Source: an uncultured bacterium (lineage in GTDB: Bacteria > Vulcanimicrobiota > Xenobia > Xenobiales > Xenobiaceae). From it: 64,000 nucleotides of DNA. The position numbers were made by a program, and so were the translations under genes. Of this stretch, positions 53,503-63,200 are shown piece after piece. A model generated the notes under the pieces. It ran no database searches. It saw only the letters and a list, made by a program, of their open reading frames with translations, and was not told the origin of the DNA. The stretch spans positions 186,001 to 250,000 of the forward strand of contig CAKUBG010000001.1 of NCBI GenBank assembly GCA_934636825.1, written 5' to 3'. Within the stretch, counting starts at the first letter, position 1, and every line of letters starts with the position of its first letter.

Positions 53503-55141
53503 ATTTTTTAACCTCCTTGCAAGGCAAACTGAAATAGAAGCAAGCTCCGCCGCCAGAGCCGTGATTCACGCCGATAGTACCGCCGTGAGCATCGATAATG
53601 GCTTTGGAAATGAACAGCCCCAAACCGCTACCGCGCACTTTCTTCTTCATCTCTTGACCACGTTCAAACATACCGAAAATTCTTTGAGCATCTTCGTCGC
53701 TAACGCCAGGCCCTTGATCGACAACAGAGACAATTACATTGTCGAGCTGTTTTTTAATTTTTATAATTACCTTTCCTTCCGTACTATATTTAATAGCGTT
53801 TTCTACCAAGTTGGTCATTACTTGTTCCAAACGGGAAATATCGCCCCAAACAGCCGGAATTTCGCCCTGAGCATCTTTTATTAAGGTAATATTTTTAGTT
53901 GCAGCCATAGCGCTTAAACGGCGAATAGTGCGATCAGCCATACTATCTAAATCTACCATATCACAGCTTAAACTGATGCCGCCAGCTTGGATTGAAGCTG
54001 CTTCTAGCATTTGCTTGACCATTTTTTGCAAACGCTCACTCTCTTCAAAAATCACTTGCGCTTTTTGGCGGATCATATCCTGAGGCATATCAATTTCCGA
54101 ATCGCTCATTAAACCGGCAAATCCCTTAATAACTGCAATGGGAGTTTGCAATTCGTGAGACATAGCCGAAAGAAAAACTTTTCCCAAACGCTCCGTTTCT
54201 TTGCGTTTGCTAATATCACGCAAGGTCATAACCCAACCGTTGGGAATACCTGAAGCATCTCTCACAGTTAGCCCGATTACTTCAACGTCGATTTTTTGTC
54301 CGTCATGATCAGTCAAAACCGCCTCTATGGGTTCGGCACTAATAGCTAAATTTATCGGACTAGGCTGATTGTAAAGAGCCAAGCCGTAACCACCTTTATT
54401 GGGCGTATATGTTCCGCTGCCGACATCAATAGAACTGATAGGCAAAACTTTATATACCGGTTGCCCAACAGCTTCATTGACCTTCCAACCGCTCATAGCT
54501 TCCAGGGCAGGATTGATACCAACTAATTTACCTTCTCTATCTACTATAGCTACTCCATCTTTTGAGCGGTTGAGCATAGTATCGAACCAACTGCGCTCAC
54601 GCATAAGGCTGTAAATCAAATTGGCATGACGGATACTTACTTCCAGACGATCCAACATCAAATTATACATTTGCGGATAGCGATGCAAAAAAGTGGGCAA
54701 ATCTTGGGAGTGAATAAGAATAAATAACCCCACTACTTCTTCGGCAGACATAACAGGCATAATTAAAGCGTAAGATTTGCCCATGCCTAAACGCGCCGCT
54801 TCGCCTTCTAAGCTGCGCTGCAACTTTTTGTTTTTATACAGAGAATCGCCGCTAAGATTATCCCAGGGAGAGCGCTGCATCTTTTGGGCAGCTTCAGTAG
54901 CCAAAGTGCTAAATCGCTCACCTGGATATTTTTCCAACCCGTAACTATAAGTATGAAATTGTACATTTTCTTCAGCGCCATTCCACACCACCAAAACACT
55001 GGACTTACCTCCGGAAGCTTCCGTCAAGCGGCGCACCATTATAAACAATTCTGATCCAGAGTAAGACTTTTCTTTTTCGTCATTATTATCTTGCTGAATT
55101 GTCAAGCTAACTAAATCTCGATGTTCGGTCAATAAGCTCAT
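53477..55141 (-). CDS. Soluble histidine kinase with GAF-like and PAS domains
   Basis: Sensor kinase of 554 residues without membrane segments. Residues about 30-175 look like a GAF domain, 185-310 are a PAS domain (DGVAIVDREGKLVGINPALE), then HisKA with His329 in AMSHELQTPIAVIKG, and the ATPase with NLVENAIKYS, VVDQGPGVSDE and GSGLGLFISKAI. Cytoplasmic signal input is likely. It forms a pair with the following regulator. Confidence 0.9.
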   Translation of the reverse strand: MSLLTEHRDLVSLTIQQDNNDEKEKSYSGSELFIMVRRLTEASGGKSSVLVVWNGAEENVQFHTYSYGLEKYPGERFSTLATEAAQKMQRSPWDNLSGDSLYKNKKLQRSLEGEAARLGMGKSYALIMPVMSAEEVVGLFILIHSQDLPTFLHRYPQMYNLMLDRLEVSIRHANLIYSLMRERSWFDTMLNRSKDGVAIVDREGKLVGINPALEAMSGWKVNEAVGQPVYKVLPISSIDVGSGTYTPNKGGYGLALYNQPSPINLAISAEPIEAVLTDHDGQKIDVEVIGLTVRDASGIPNGWVMTLRDISKRKETERLGKVFLSAMSHELQTPIAVIKGFAGLMSDSEIDMPQDMIRQKAQVIFEESERLQKMVKQMLEAASIQAGGISLSCDMVDLDSMADRTIRRLSAMAATKNITLIKDAQGEIPAVWGDISRLEQVMTNLVENAIKYSTEGKVIIKIKKQLDNVIVSVVDQGPGVSDEDAQRIFGMFERGQEMKKKVRGSGLGLFISKAIIDAHGGTIGVNHGSGGGACFYFSLPCKEVKKYDDSDSLL

Positions 55142-55265
55142 TTGTATTTTGCCCCAATATTAAATATAGCTTTTTGTAAGAGTAAATTACATTTTACCAA
55201 GCTCAATAGTTCATGCAACTATTATTTTATTTACATTTTTTAAGTTTTTTTTGCGTAAGCTAGGT

Positions 55266-55326
55266 AAAAAAAAAAATTGCCGCTGCTCTTAAATAACCGA
55301 GTAGATTACTCAAAAACAGCGGCAAT
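55266..55326 (-). terminator. Terminator after DNA alkylation repair gene
   Basis: Ten-base arms ATTGCCGCTG / CAGCGGCAAT (55276-55285 and 55317-55326) with a 31-base loop and a run of eleven T on the minus strand. Confidence 0.85.
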
Positions 55327-55349
55327 TAGGCAATTTCAATAAAGCCGAT

Positions 55350-56087
55350 CTATTTTTGCATATAATAAGCTCTTTTTTCCGCCGACATATGTTCTATTGC
55401 ATAGCGCAAAGAAGTGCGCGGCAATTGCCATTTATATTTTTCCAAAAAAATTTCCAAAGTTTCAAGACTACGCTTGCCTACTTCGCGCAACATCCAGCCG
55501 CAAGCCTTATGCATTAAATCTTCTTTATCGTTAAGATGCTGGTAACATAAACGTAAAGTGTCTTCATATTGATCTTGTTTAATAAAAACATGCGTAGAGA
55601 CAACGGCTATACGTTGCTCCCACATAAGTGAAGAAACGCTAAGCTTGTCTAATAGACTTCTATCTTTATCTAAAAGCCACATCCCTAATATAGAAGCTGA
55701 AATATCGACTAAATCCCAGTTATTTATATATTTAGTATTGGCTAAATATAAATCAATAATTTCTTTTTGTAGCTCAATATTAAATGAAGAGCGACGACTA
55801 GCTTTGGTAAAAAGTTGTTTCCAAATAAGTAAGCCAGCTAAACGCACTTCATGGATTTCATCTTGCACCAACTTAACAGCTTCAGCAGGCGCCAGCACTG
55901 ATTTTTTGACGCAAGCGCGTATTTGGGGAACTCGAATGCCCCAGAAAATATCTCCGTAGCCGTATTGTCCTGGGTTAGTTTTGAAAAAACGCTGTAAGTG
56001 TGCAGCCAACTTTTCGTCTCTAATTTTTTCCAAAGCTTGCCTTAAAGCAATGGCATTATTGATACTATCTTCATTTTTTTTAGACAT
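55350..56087 (-). CDS. DNA alkylation repair protein (AlkD-like)
   Basis: HEAT-like repeat protein of 245 residues of the DNA alkylation repair family (PF08713): YGYGDIFWGIRVPQIR, EVRLAGLLIWKQLF, INNWDLVDISASILG, VVSTHVFIKQDQY, DLMHKACGWMLREVGKR. The motif WMLREVGK is typical. Members remove alkylated bases as DNA glycosylases. It follows a small membrane gene by 18 bases, so co-transcription is likely. Confidence 0.88.
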   Translation of the reverse strand: MSKKNEDSINNAIALRQALEKIRDEKLAAHLQRFFKTNPGQYGYGDIFWGIRVPQIRACVKKSVLAPAEAVKLVQDEIHEVRLAGLLIWKQLFTKASRRSSFNIELQKEIIDLYLANTKYINNWDLVDISASILGMWLLDKDRSLLDKLSVSSLMWEQRIAVVSTHVFIKQDQYEDTLRLCYQHLNDKEDLMHKACGWMLREVGKRSLETLEIFLEKYKWQLPRTSLRYAIEHMSAEKRAYYMQK

Positions 56088-56105
56088 ACATTTCCTTTAA
56101 TATTA

Positions 56106-56564
56106 CTAATCGGCTTTTTCTTTTTTCTCTCTTAACCGTCTACTGTCAAGCATGGCGTCTAAAGCAGACCATAAATAACAGACAAACGACAAAGCGCTCC
56201 AAGACACAGACGCACTAAAATTGGCATTCAGTCCCCATAAACCGAGCGCACTGTTGCGCACTTTTGCCCCATCACGCAATTCTGGAACAAGAAAATCTAA
56301 CGTACCATTCACCAAGTAATATAAAGCTAATCCCATCAGAATAGTAAAAATTAAGCCAAAAATAACACCTTTACCGGGACGACGATTCATAATTTGACCG
56401 GCACCGGGATAGATAAATAAAGAAAAGCTGACAGCCAGCCAGGGAGAAACATTTTTATCGGTTTTAGTCAAAAAACTGGTAATATCAGCTCTGGGCTTTT
56501 CTTCAGCCACTCCTGAAGAGCTATTGTCGACCGAATGGATTTGCTTACCGGGTTCTACAGTCAA
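56106..56564 (-). CDS. Small membrane protein (DUF5683/TM2-like)
   Basis: Not firmly recognised. The 152 residues have about 40 hydrophilic N-terminal residues and then three likely membrane segments: SPWLAVSFSLFIYPGAGQIM, VIFGLIFTILMGLALYYLV and SALSFVCYLWSALDAML. The short loop YPGAGQIMNRRPGKG resembles the PGxGQ turn of TM2 and DUF5683 proteins. TTG 56564 behind GGAG is a guess; the C-terminus is charged. Role unknown. Confidence 0.6.
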   Translation of the reverse strand: MTVEPGKQIHSVDNSSSGVAEEKPRADITSFLTKTDKNVSPWLAVSFSLFIYPGAGQIMNRRPGKGVIFGLIFTILMGLALYYLVNGTLDFLVPELRDGAKVRNSALGLWGLNANFSASVSWSALSFVCYLWSALDAMLDSRRLREKKEKAD

Positions 56565-56776
56565 GGAAGTAGTAGCTCCGCCTGAAAATTCTGGTGTTCT
56601 TTACTGAAAAAATTCAGCGATACTAGCGCTCTTCCTCTGCCCTATTTGCTGCATTGCAGTCTGTTTTTTTACTTTCAGACGAATAAGGAAATTGGAGAAA
56701 AGGCCAAAAGGCCATCAAGCCGGAAATATCAGTAGCGAATTTCCCTATTTACATAATTACAAAGTAGGAGCTAAGT

Positions 56777-57676
56777 GTGAAAATAAAACTAGGCAAACTC
56801 CAGCTGATAGCCTTAATGCTGGCTTTAAATCTCGCAGTCCTCTTGGGTATGGCCCCTTGTCAATCTATAGCCGAAACCGACGACGATTGCCAACTTTCTG
56901 TTGTATTTAAAGATCCTGAGCAAAAATTGCCTTCGGGCTTAATGGATAAATTAAAAGATACCGTAAAAACTGTCGACGGCTTCAACAAAATTTTTAAGTT
57001 AAAAAGACCCGCCAAAGTTATTTTTTTAAGCATGAATAGCCAATATGGTATCCATTGCGATTTGGAAACAGCTAAAATCTATATTCCTTACGACGATTTA
57101 CTAATAAGCTACAACAATCTTTGTACTATGGAAGATAAGCTCAGCAAATCAACCAAAAAGGAAATTGCCAAAACTGTAGGCCAATCGGCTAACGTGTCTA
57201 TGATGCATGAAGTCGCCCACTTACTTATAAACGATTACGATTTGGCAGTGCCCGGCAACGAAGAAGATGCTTGCGATAATATGGCCGCTTATCTTTTGGC
57301 TTATTGCCTGGATGACGGAGGCAGCAATGAATATTGCGCCGATTTGTTGCGCTCTTGGTTCGAAATTTTCTTAGCTTCAGCAGTAGTAGAACAGGGAGAT
57401 ATGGGAACTTTAGACGAGTTGGTTAATAATGAAGAATCTTTTTCCCAGTTTGTTTCCAACCAACATACTTACGACTTAAAGAGAGCTTACAATGCTTATT
57501 TGGCCTCTTTAACGGTAATGTTCATGAATTTAGATGGCGAAGATATTGAAAAGATCCTTGATGATCTAGCTAGCGACGATACTTTAGTAAATCCGCAAGA
57601 CGATTATGAAGGTATCGTAGCTAATTTGCGCTCTTTTGCCGCTTGGGATAAGCTTTGCCAAGAGTTTGCCCGCTAA
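56777..57676 (+). CDS. Exported DUF4344-like metallopeptidase
   Basis: The 299-residue protein has a signal peptide (KIKLGKLQLIALMLALNLAV, then GMAPCQSIAE) and a zincin motif HEVAH at 144-148 followed by NEEDACDNMA at 161-170. That spacing matches the DUF4344 putative metallopeptidases (HExxH then ExxED-type). Whether Cys28 near the cleavage site marks a lipoprotein is open; the context APCQ is not a good lipobox. GTG 56777 lies behind AGGAG. It is monocistronic and bounded by a strong bidirectional terminator. Substrate unknown. Confidence 0.75.
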   Translation: MKIKLGKLQLIALMLALNLAVLLGMAPCQSIAETDDDCQLSVVFKDPEQKLPSGLMDKLKDTVKTVDGFNKIFKLKRPAKVIFLSMNSQYGIHCDLETAKIYIPYDDLLISYNNLCTMEDKLSKSTKKEIAKTVGQSANVSMMHEVAHLLINDYDLAVPGNEEDACDNMAAYLLAYCLDDGGSNEYCADLLRSWFEIFLASAVVEQGDMGTLDELVNNEESFSQFVSNQHTYDLKRAYNAYLASLTVMFMNLDGEDIEKILDDLASDDTLVNPQDDYEGIVANLRSFAAWDKLCQEFAR

Positions 57677-57696
57677 ATTGTTCTAAATAGTAATGC

Positions 57697-57744
57697 AAAA
57701 AAACTGAGCCTTCCGGATACTAACTCCGGAAGGCTCAGTTTTTT
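57697..57744. terminator. Bidirectional terminator between metallopeptidase and tetR
   Basis: AAAAAACTGAGCCTTCCGGA pairs perfectly with its complement around a 7-base loop, with T-runs on both strands, so it can serve both convergent genes. Confidence 0.92.
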
Positions 57745-57765
57745 GTATGTGATTCAGTGATAAAG

Positions 57766-58353
57766 CTAAGCTTGAATGCCAGTTAAGAAAACGTCAACCA
57801 GTTTATCTATATCTAAATCGTAGCTTTGCCCACCCAAGTTGGCCATAACAATAATATGACGCAAAGATTTGGCTACTAAACCGGGATCGATAGCTTTCAT
57901 CTCACCAGACTGAATCTTTTTTTCGAAGAAAGCTACCATGCCGCCTCGATCTGATTTTTCAAACTCTTTGAGCACATCATTCACCGAAGGGAAAATAGCT
58001 GCCGCTCTAAAGACGATCCAAAGCAAATCGCGATTTTTACTGACAAACTCTTTGAAATTGGACAGGATATATCTCAGACCCTCACCCAAAGAAAGCTCAC
58101 AGTACTCTGTATCATTTTCGCAACCGCATTTCTGATCGCGAAAACGACGAATTACGCTAATGAGTAGATCCTCTTTAGAACTGTAGTAATGGTATAACAA
58201 ACCGGGAGAGACGCCTGCAGCTTCGGCTATATCTTTAGTGGTGGTACCTTCTAAACCATATTTAGCAAAAAGGTGAGTGGCAATATCTAAAAGTTGCTCG
58301 CGGCGGCGATTGTATCTATCGCTACCAACCTCTTGTTCCGACACCAAACTCAT
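57766..58353 (-). CDS. TetR-family transcriptional regulator
   Basis: One-component repressor type, 195 residues. The DNA-binding domain is at the N-terminus: LLDIATHLFAKYGLEGTTTK and DIAEAAGVSPGLLYHYYSSK. The ligand domain has a C-terminal helix bundle with a Cys cluster (KCGCENDTEYC). It is the last gene of the efflux operon, overlapping the outer-membrane factor gene by ATGA, so expression of pump and regulator is coupled and it likely controls this operon. Confidence 0.9.
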   Translation of the reverse strand: MSLVSEQEVGSDRYNRRREQLLDIATHLFAKYGLEGTTTKDIAEAAGVSPGLLYHYYSSKEDLLISVIRRFRDQKCGCENDTEYCELSLGEGLRYILSNFKEFVSKNRDLLWIVFRAAAIFPSVNDVLKEFEKSDRGGMVAFFEKKIQSGEMKAIDPGLVAKSLRHIIVMANLGGQSYDLDIDKLVDVFLTGIQA

Positions 58354-60239
58354 TTGGAGACCTCCTCTTCAGGAGCTTGCTCCTTAGCTTGTTCATTCGG
58401 TTCAGGCAAGCGCTCTACAATAGTCTGTGATTTAATTTGCTCGCTGAGTTTCTTTAAAGAAGGCTCGGAAGCAGCAGGCTCTTGGTAAGTGCCGGGAATC
58501 TTATCATCTTTGACAGGATCGATAAGTTTTACAGCTTCGTTGCGCAATTCTTCAGCCGAAACATACCAAGCATCTAAATCAGCTTTAAGATCGGATTCGT
58601 CTAAAGGCCCAACCACTTCAAAAGGATAGGCCCCGGAAGTAGCCAGCATCCAGTCTACATTGGCTCCCAAGTAGCTATACTTGGCCGTAGCTAAACTGCG
58701 CTTGGCAGCTACCAAAGAGGACTGACTCTCCAAAAGTTCAGTCGGCGTAGAAAGACCGGCGCCGTAGCGAACTTCGGCCACGCGGTAGGCTTCTTCAGCT
58801 TGTTCCAAACCAACACGAGCTTGCACAATGCGCTCCCAGCGACTATTTAAGTTGTAGTAGCATTGCTCTACATCTAAACGGACGCCGCGACGTACATTTT
58901 CCAAATTGGCATCTAATTGCTGAACAGCAGCTTCTAACTGTTTGGTTTGAGCGTGTTCTACGCCACCATCGTAAATAGGCACGGAGAGAACCAAACTAGT
59001 CACCCACATAGTGCTATGAGACATGGCAGTAGCACGAGTATTGGAAACGGTGCTTTGCAAAGCTAAAGACGGGTTTCTATTGTTGCGAGAAAGTTCTAAA
59101 CGAGCTTCGGCAGCTTCTTTGGCCCATTGAGTAGCTTTTACTTCAGGACGACGCTCTAAAGCTCCCAAAACAGACTCCTCTAAGTCGTAAGTAGAGACAA
59201 CATTGTCAGGAATTTTTTCCCAACTAAAAGGAGCCACATTAAACTCAGTACCGATAGGAAGTCCCATATCGCTGCACAAGGCGGCTTTAGCCAAACGCAA
59301 AGCATTTTTGGCTTCAATTAAAGTAAGTTCGGCAGAAGTAGCAGCCGAGCGTACGCTCAAAACATCAAACTTAGCGACCGTTCCACCTTTATATAAATCT
59401 TCGGCTTGGCGCAAGGAAGATTTTTGAGCATCTAATTGCTGAGCAGCAATAACTACGCTCTCTTGTGCCAAAAGCACATTTAAGTATTTGTTGGCAGTAG
59501 TGGCTAACTGTGATTCCAAAGCCTGACGATATTGCTCCAGAGCACTATATTCGGCCATTTGGGAAGCCAACACCGAATAGTGCAAGCGACCAAAAGTGGA
59601 AATCACTTGATTGATAGCCAAACTGGCGTTGTAGTTATGCTGAAAGCCGACGGAAATTTTTTCGCCGCCCATATCAACCGACATATCAGGTACAGTAAAG
59701 GTGTAGCCAGCGCTTAAACCGACAGTAGGGTTGCCTGCTGTGTAAGCTTCTTCGGTAGCTCCTTTGGCTTGCTGATAAGCGGCTCTAGCTGCATCAAGCG
59801 CAGGTGAATTTTTCATAGCCATACGCATAGCGTCGCGCAAAGTGTATTTGGGAGCGCCTTCAATGTCGGCTACTTCTTTAGGAAGGATAGTTCCAGCAGA
59901 AGCATTGACGGAAGCAGCGGCAGCCTGAGAAGGCTGAGGAGCGGCCTGAGGCTGATAAGATTGGGCTTTCGGTGCAGCAGAAGTGGGCGCTGCAGCGGGA
60001 GCCGCTTCTTTATGGACAGCCTTTGCTTTTTTGGTTTCGGCAGAAGCTTTGGCCGCAGGTACAGCCTTAGCCTTGACGCTTACTGTTGAAGCGGCTGGGG
60101 AGCTAGCGGCCGCCCCCCCCTCCCCGGCGGGGTTAGCCCAAGCACTTTGGCTGCCTCCAGCTAAAGCCAAGCCTAAAGACAAGACTATAGCCGACATACG
60201 CCAGCGGCCGGACCAGCTTGTGAATCTATGGCAATTCAT
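58350..60239 (-). CDS. TolC-type outer-membrane efflux factor with Ala/Pro linker
   Basis: Outer-membrane factor, 629 residues. A signal peptide (SAIVLSLGLALAGGSQSAWA) is followed by about 85 residues rich in Ala, Pro and Lys, then two OEP repeats of helices and strands (YTLRDAMRMAMKNSPALDAA, LEESVLGALERRPEVKATQW). The C-terminal 60 residues are also hydrophilic and beyond normal length. It forms the outer duct of the pump. Near the N-terminus the coding strand has a run of eight G. ATG 60239 lies behind GGAGG, 2 bases after the RND gene. Confidence 0.9.
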   Translation of the reverse strand: MNCHRFTSWSGRWRMSAIVLSLGLALAGGSQSAWANPAGEGGAAASSPAASTVSVKAKAVPAAKASAETKKAKAVHKEAAPAAAPTSAAPKAQSYQPQAAPQPSQAAAASVNASAGTILPKEVADIEGAPKYTLRDAMRMAMKNSPALDAARAAYQQAKGATEEAYTAGNPTVGLSAGYTFTVPDMSVDMGGEKISVGFQHNYNASLAINQVISTFGRLHYSVLASQMAEYSALEQYRQALESQLATTANKYLNVLLAQESVVIAAQQLDAQKSSLRQAEDLYKGGTVAKFDVLSVRSAATSAELTLIEAKNALRLAKAALCSDMGLPIGTEFNVAPFSWEKIPDNVVSTYDLEESVLGALERRPEVKATQWAKEAAEARLELSRNNRNPSLALQSTVSNTRATAMSHSTMWVTSLVLSVPIYDGGVEHAQTKQLEAAVQQLDANLENVRRGVRLDVEQCYYNLNSRWERIVQARVGLEQAEEAYRVAEVRYGAGLSTPTELLESQSSLVAAKRSLATAKYSYLGANVDWMLATSGAYPFEVVGPLDESDLKADLDAWYVSAEELRNEAVKLIDPVKDDKIPGTYQEPAASEPSLKKLSEQIKSQTIVERLPEPNEQAKEQAPEEEVSK

Positions 60240-60241
60240 GA

Positions 60242-63200
60242 TTAGCGAGCCTCCTTGTCGTTAGAATCGGCGATCACTTTGCCATGTCGAATATCTTCAA
60301 TGTTTCTACCAGAGGTATCAGGCTTGCTTAAATCTACACCGGATTTTTTACCAGAAGCAGAAGCATTACCAGAAGTACCATTGGAGTTGTTATCATCTTC
60401 GAATTTGAAGCCCATCTTACGCAAAATACCGGTAATTCTGGCCATAGTACCATCGAAGGTAATATAAGCGGTCGGTACTACGAAGAGCGTCAAGAAAGTA
60501 GAAGTGAGCAAACCACCGATAACGGCCACACCCATAGCGGAACGTACCTCACCACCTTCAGACATACCTAAGGCGACGGGCAATACACCGATAATAGAGG
60601 AAGCGGCGGTCATGAGAATAGGACGTAAACGCAGAGGGCCGGCTTTAAGCATAGCGTAGTGCGGATCGAGTCCTTCTTCTTCACGCAATTGGTTAGCAAA
60701 TTCTACCAGCAAGATACCATTACGAGTTACGATACCTACCAACATGATGATACCAATCAAAGCGAAGATACTTAAGTTCTCATGGCAGAGGAAGAGGGCT
60801 AAGAATACGCCGACCAAGGCCAGAGGCAAGGTCATCATGATAGTGAAGGGGTGGATAAATGATTCAAACTGAGCAGCCAATACCAAGTACACAATCACAA
60901 TGGAGCTCATGAGAGCGAACATCATATATTGCATAGACTCTTTTTGGTTTTGGGTCATACCGGTAGCGGTAATTTTGTAACCGGGATAGCTTTGCAAAAT
61001 CTGGCCAACTTCTTTTTCGAACCATTCGGAAGCCTGACCGGTAGTAATAGAGCCAGCCACTACGTTACAAGTAATAGTAACGGAGCGCATACGGTCGTAA
61101 CGGCTAATACAGTTGGGGCCCAAGCCTTCAACTACATTGGCCACACTGCGCATATAAACGTTTTTGCCAGAGGGTGTGCGCAAAAGAATTTTGCGGATAG
61201 ATTCGGCGTCTTCGCGGAAGTTGTCTTCGGCTTTTACGCGCACGTCATAGCGCTTACTGCCAATTTTAAACTTAGCAGCATCGACACCACCCATCATAGT
61301 TTGCAAAGCGGTCGTAATATCATTAGTTGTCAAGCCCACGTCGGCAGCACTGTCACGTTTTGGGAAAACAGATACTTGTGGTTGAATGAGCTCTAAGTCA
61401 TCGTCGATGTCGCAAAGGTTTTTATTAGTTTGCATCAGACGAGTAATTTTACCAGTAATTTCTTCCAAGGTGTCGAGATCGGCGCCTTGTAAAGCGTACT
61501 GTAAGTCGTATTGAGTGGAACCACCGCCCATAGTAGGAATGTGAGCGGGAATAGCGGTTACGCCAGCCAATTTTTCGAACTCAGCACGCATTTCATCCAT
61601 GATTTGCTGCTGAGACTTTTCGCGTTCTTTGCGGGGTTTAAGCTCCACAATAATGGTAGCTTTATTGACCTGACCGGTTTGAGTATCGCCGATAGTTTCC
61701 ATAGTTTTGATAACTTCAGGATGCGTATTGGCAATAGCAGTAATAGCCTTACAACGTTCGTCAGTTAAAGTTAAGGAAGTACCGATAGGGGTCTTAACAC
61801 TGACAATAAAAGCGCTGCGGTCGGCGTTAGGGGAGAATTCTTCACCAACAAAACTAGCTAAGAAAAGACCAAAGCCGAAGCAAGCAAAAGCGATAACGAT
61901 AGTCATAACGCGAGTAAAACGGTTGCGCAAGACTACGGTAAGCCAGGATCTGTAGGTGTGATCCATCCAGCTAAGGAAAGAGCCTACAGCATTAGTGAAG
62001 AAGTTGTCGTGCTTTTCTGGCTTTAACCAACGGCCGCAAAGCATTGGTGTTAAGGTTACGGATACGCAATAAGAAAGAGTAATAGCGATACCAACGCTAA
62101 TACCGAACTGATAGAAAACTCGACCGATAATACCGCCCATAAAAGCCACGGGCAAGAAGATAGCTGCAATAGTCATAGTAGCGGCCAACACAGCGAAAGC
62201 CACTTCGCCAGTACCTTTACTAGCAGCGGTCTTACCGTCGGCTGAGCCTTCTTCCATCATACGGAAGATGTTCTCCAATACAACGATCGTGTCGTCGATT
62301 ACCAGACCTACAGCTAGTGACATAGCCAACATGGTGATCTGGTTAATGGTGAAGTTCATGAAGTACATGAACCCGAAAGCGCCCAAAAGTGAAGTCGGGA
62401 TGGAGATCAAACTAATGATCGTCATCTTAATGTGGCGCAAGAAGAGATAAATAACGATAGCGGTAAAGATACCACCCAAGAGTAAGTCGTCGCCTACACC
62501 TTGTACGGAGTCTTTAATAAAGGTTGAAGTATCGTAAGAGACGTCCAGTCTGACACTGCCGGGCAAAAGCTCGCGCAATTCGGGCAATTTATCACGTACA
62601 GCTTGAGCGATACCTACGGTGTTGGAACCGGTTTGTTTAATAACGGCCAAAGTTACACAAGCTTGGCCATTTTCGCGAGAGTAGCTGCGAATATCGTCTT
62701 CGCCATCTTCAACGCGAGCCACATCTTTTAAACGCACGGGAGCACCGTTGCGCCAAGCCAGAGTCATCGTCTCCAGCTCTTCAACGCTAGTGTACTCACC
62801 TTCCATCTTAATAGTGGATTCGCGCTTATCAGTTTCCAAACGGCCACCAGGCAATTCCACGTGCCATGAACCTAAGGCGCCGAGCACTTCTGCAGGAGAA
62901 ATGCTATATTTTTCCATTTTGCCGGCTTCAAGCCAAATACGAATATTGCGCTCGCGGAAACCGTAAAGTTCCACACTACCTACGCCGCTGATATTTTGGA
63001 TTTGGTCTTGCAATACGTCGTCAGCCAACTGGGAAAGACGCTGGTAGGGAATATCGCCAGCCAGAGTGAGATAAATAATAGGCGAAGAATCGGGGTCGAT
63101 CTTCTGCACCAAAGGCTTATCGATAGAGGTAGGCAAGTCTTGTTCGGCTTTGGATACCTTATCGCGCACTTCCTGAGTAGCCACATCGATATCGCGATCC

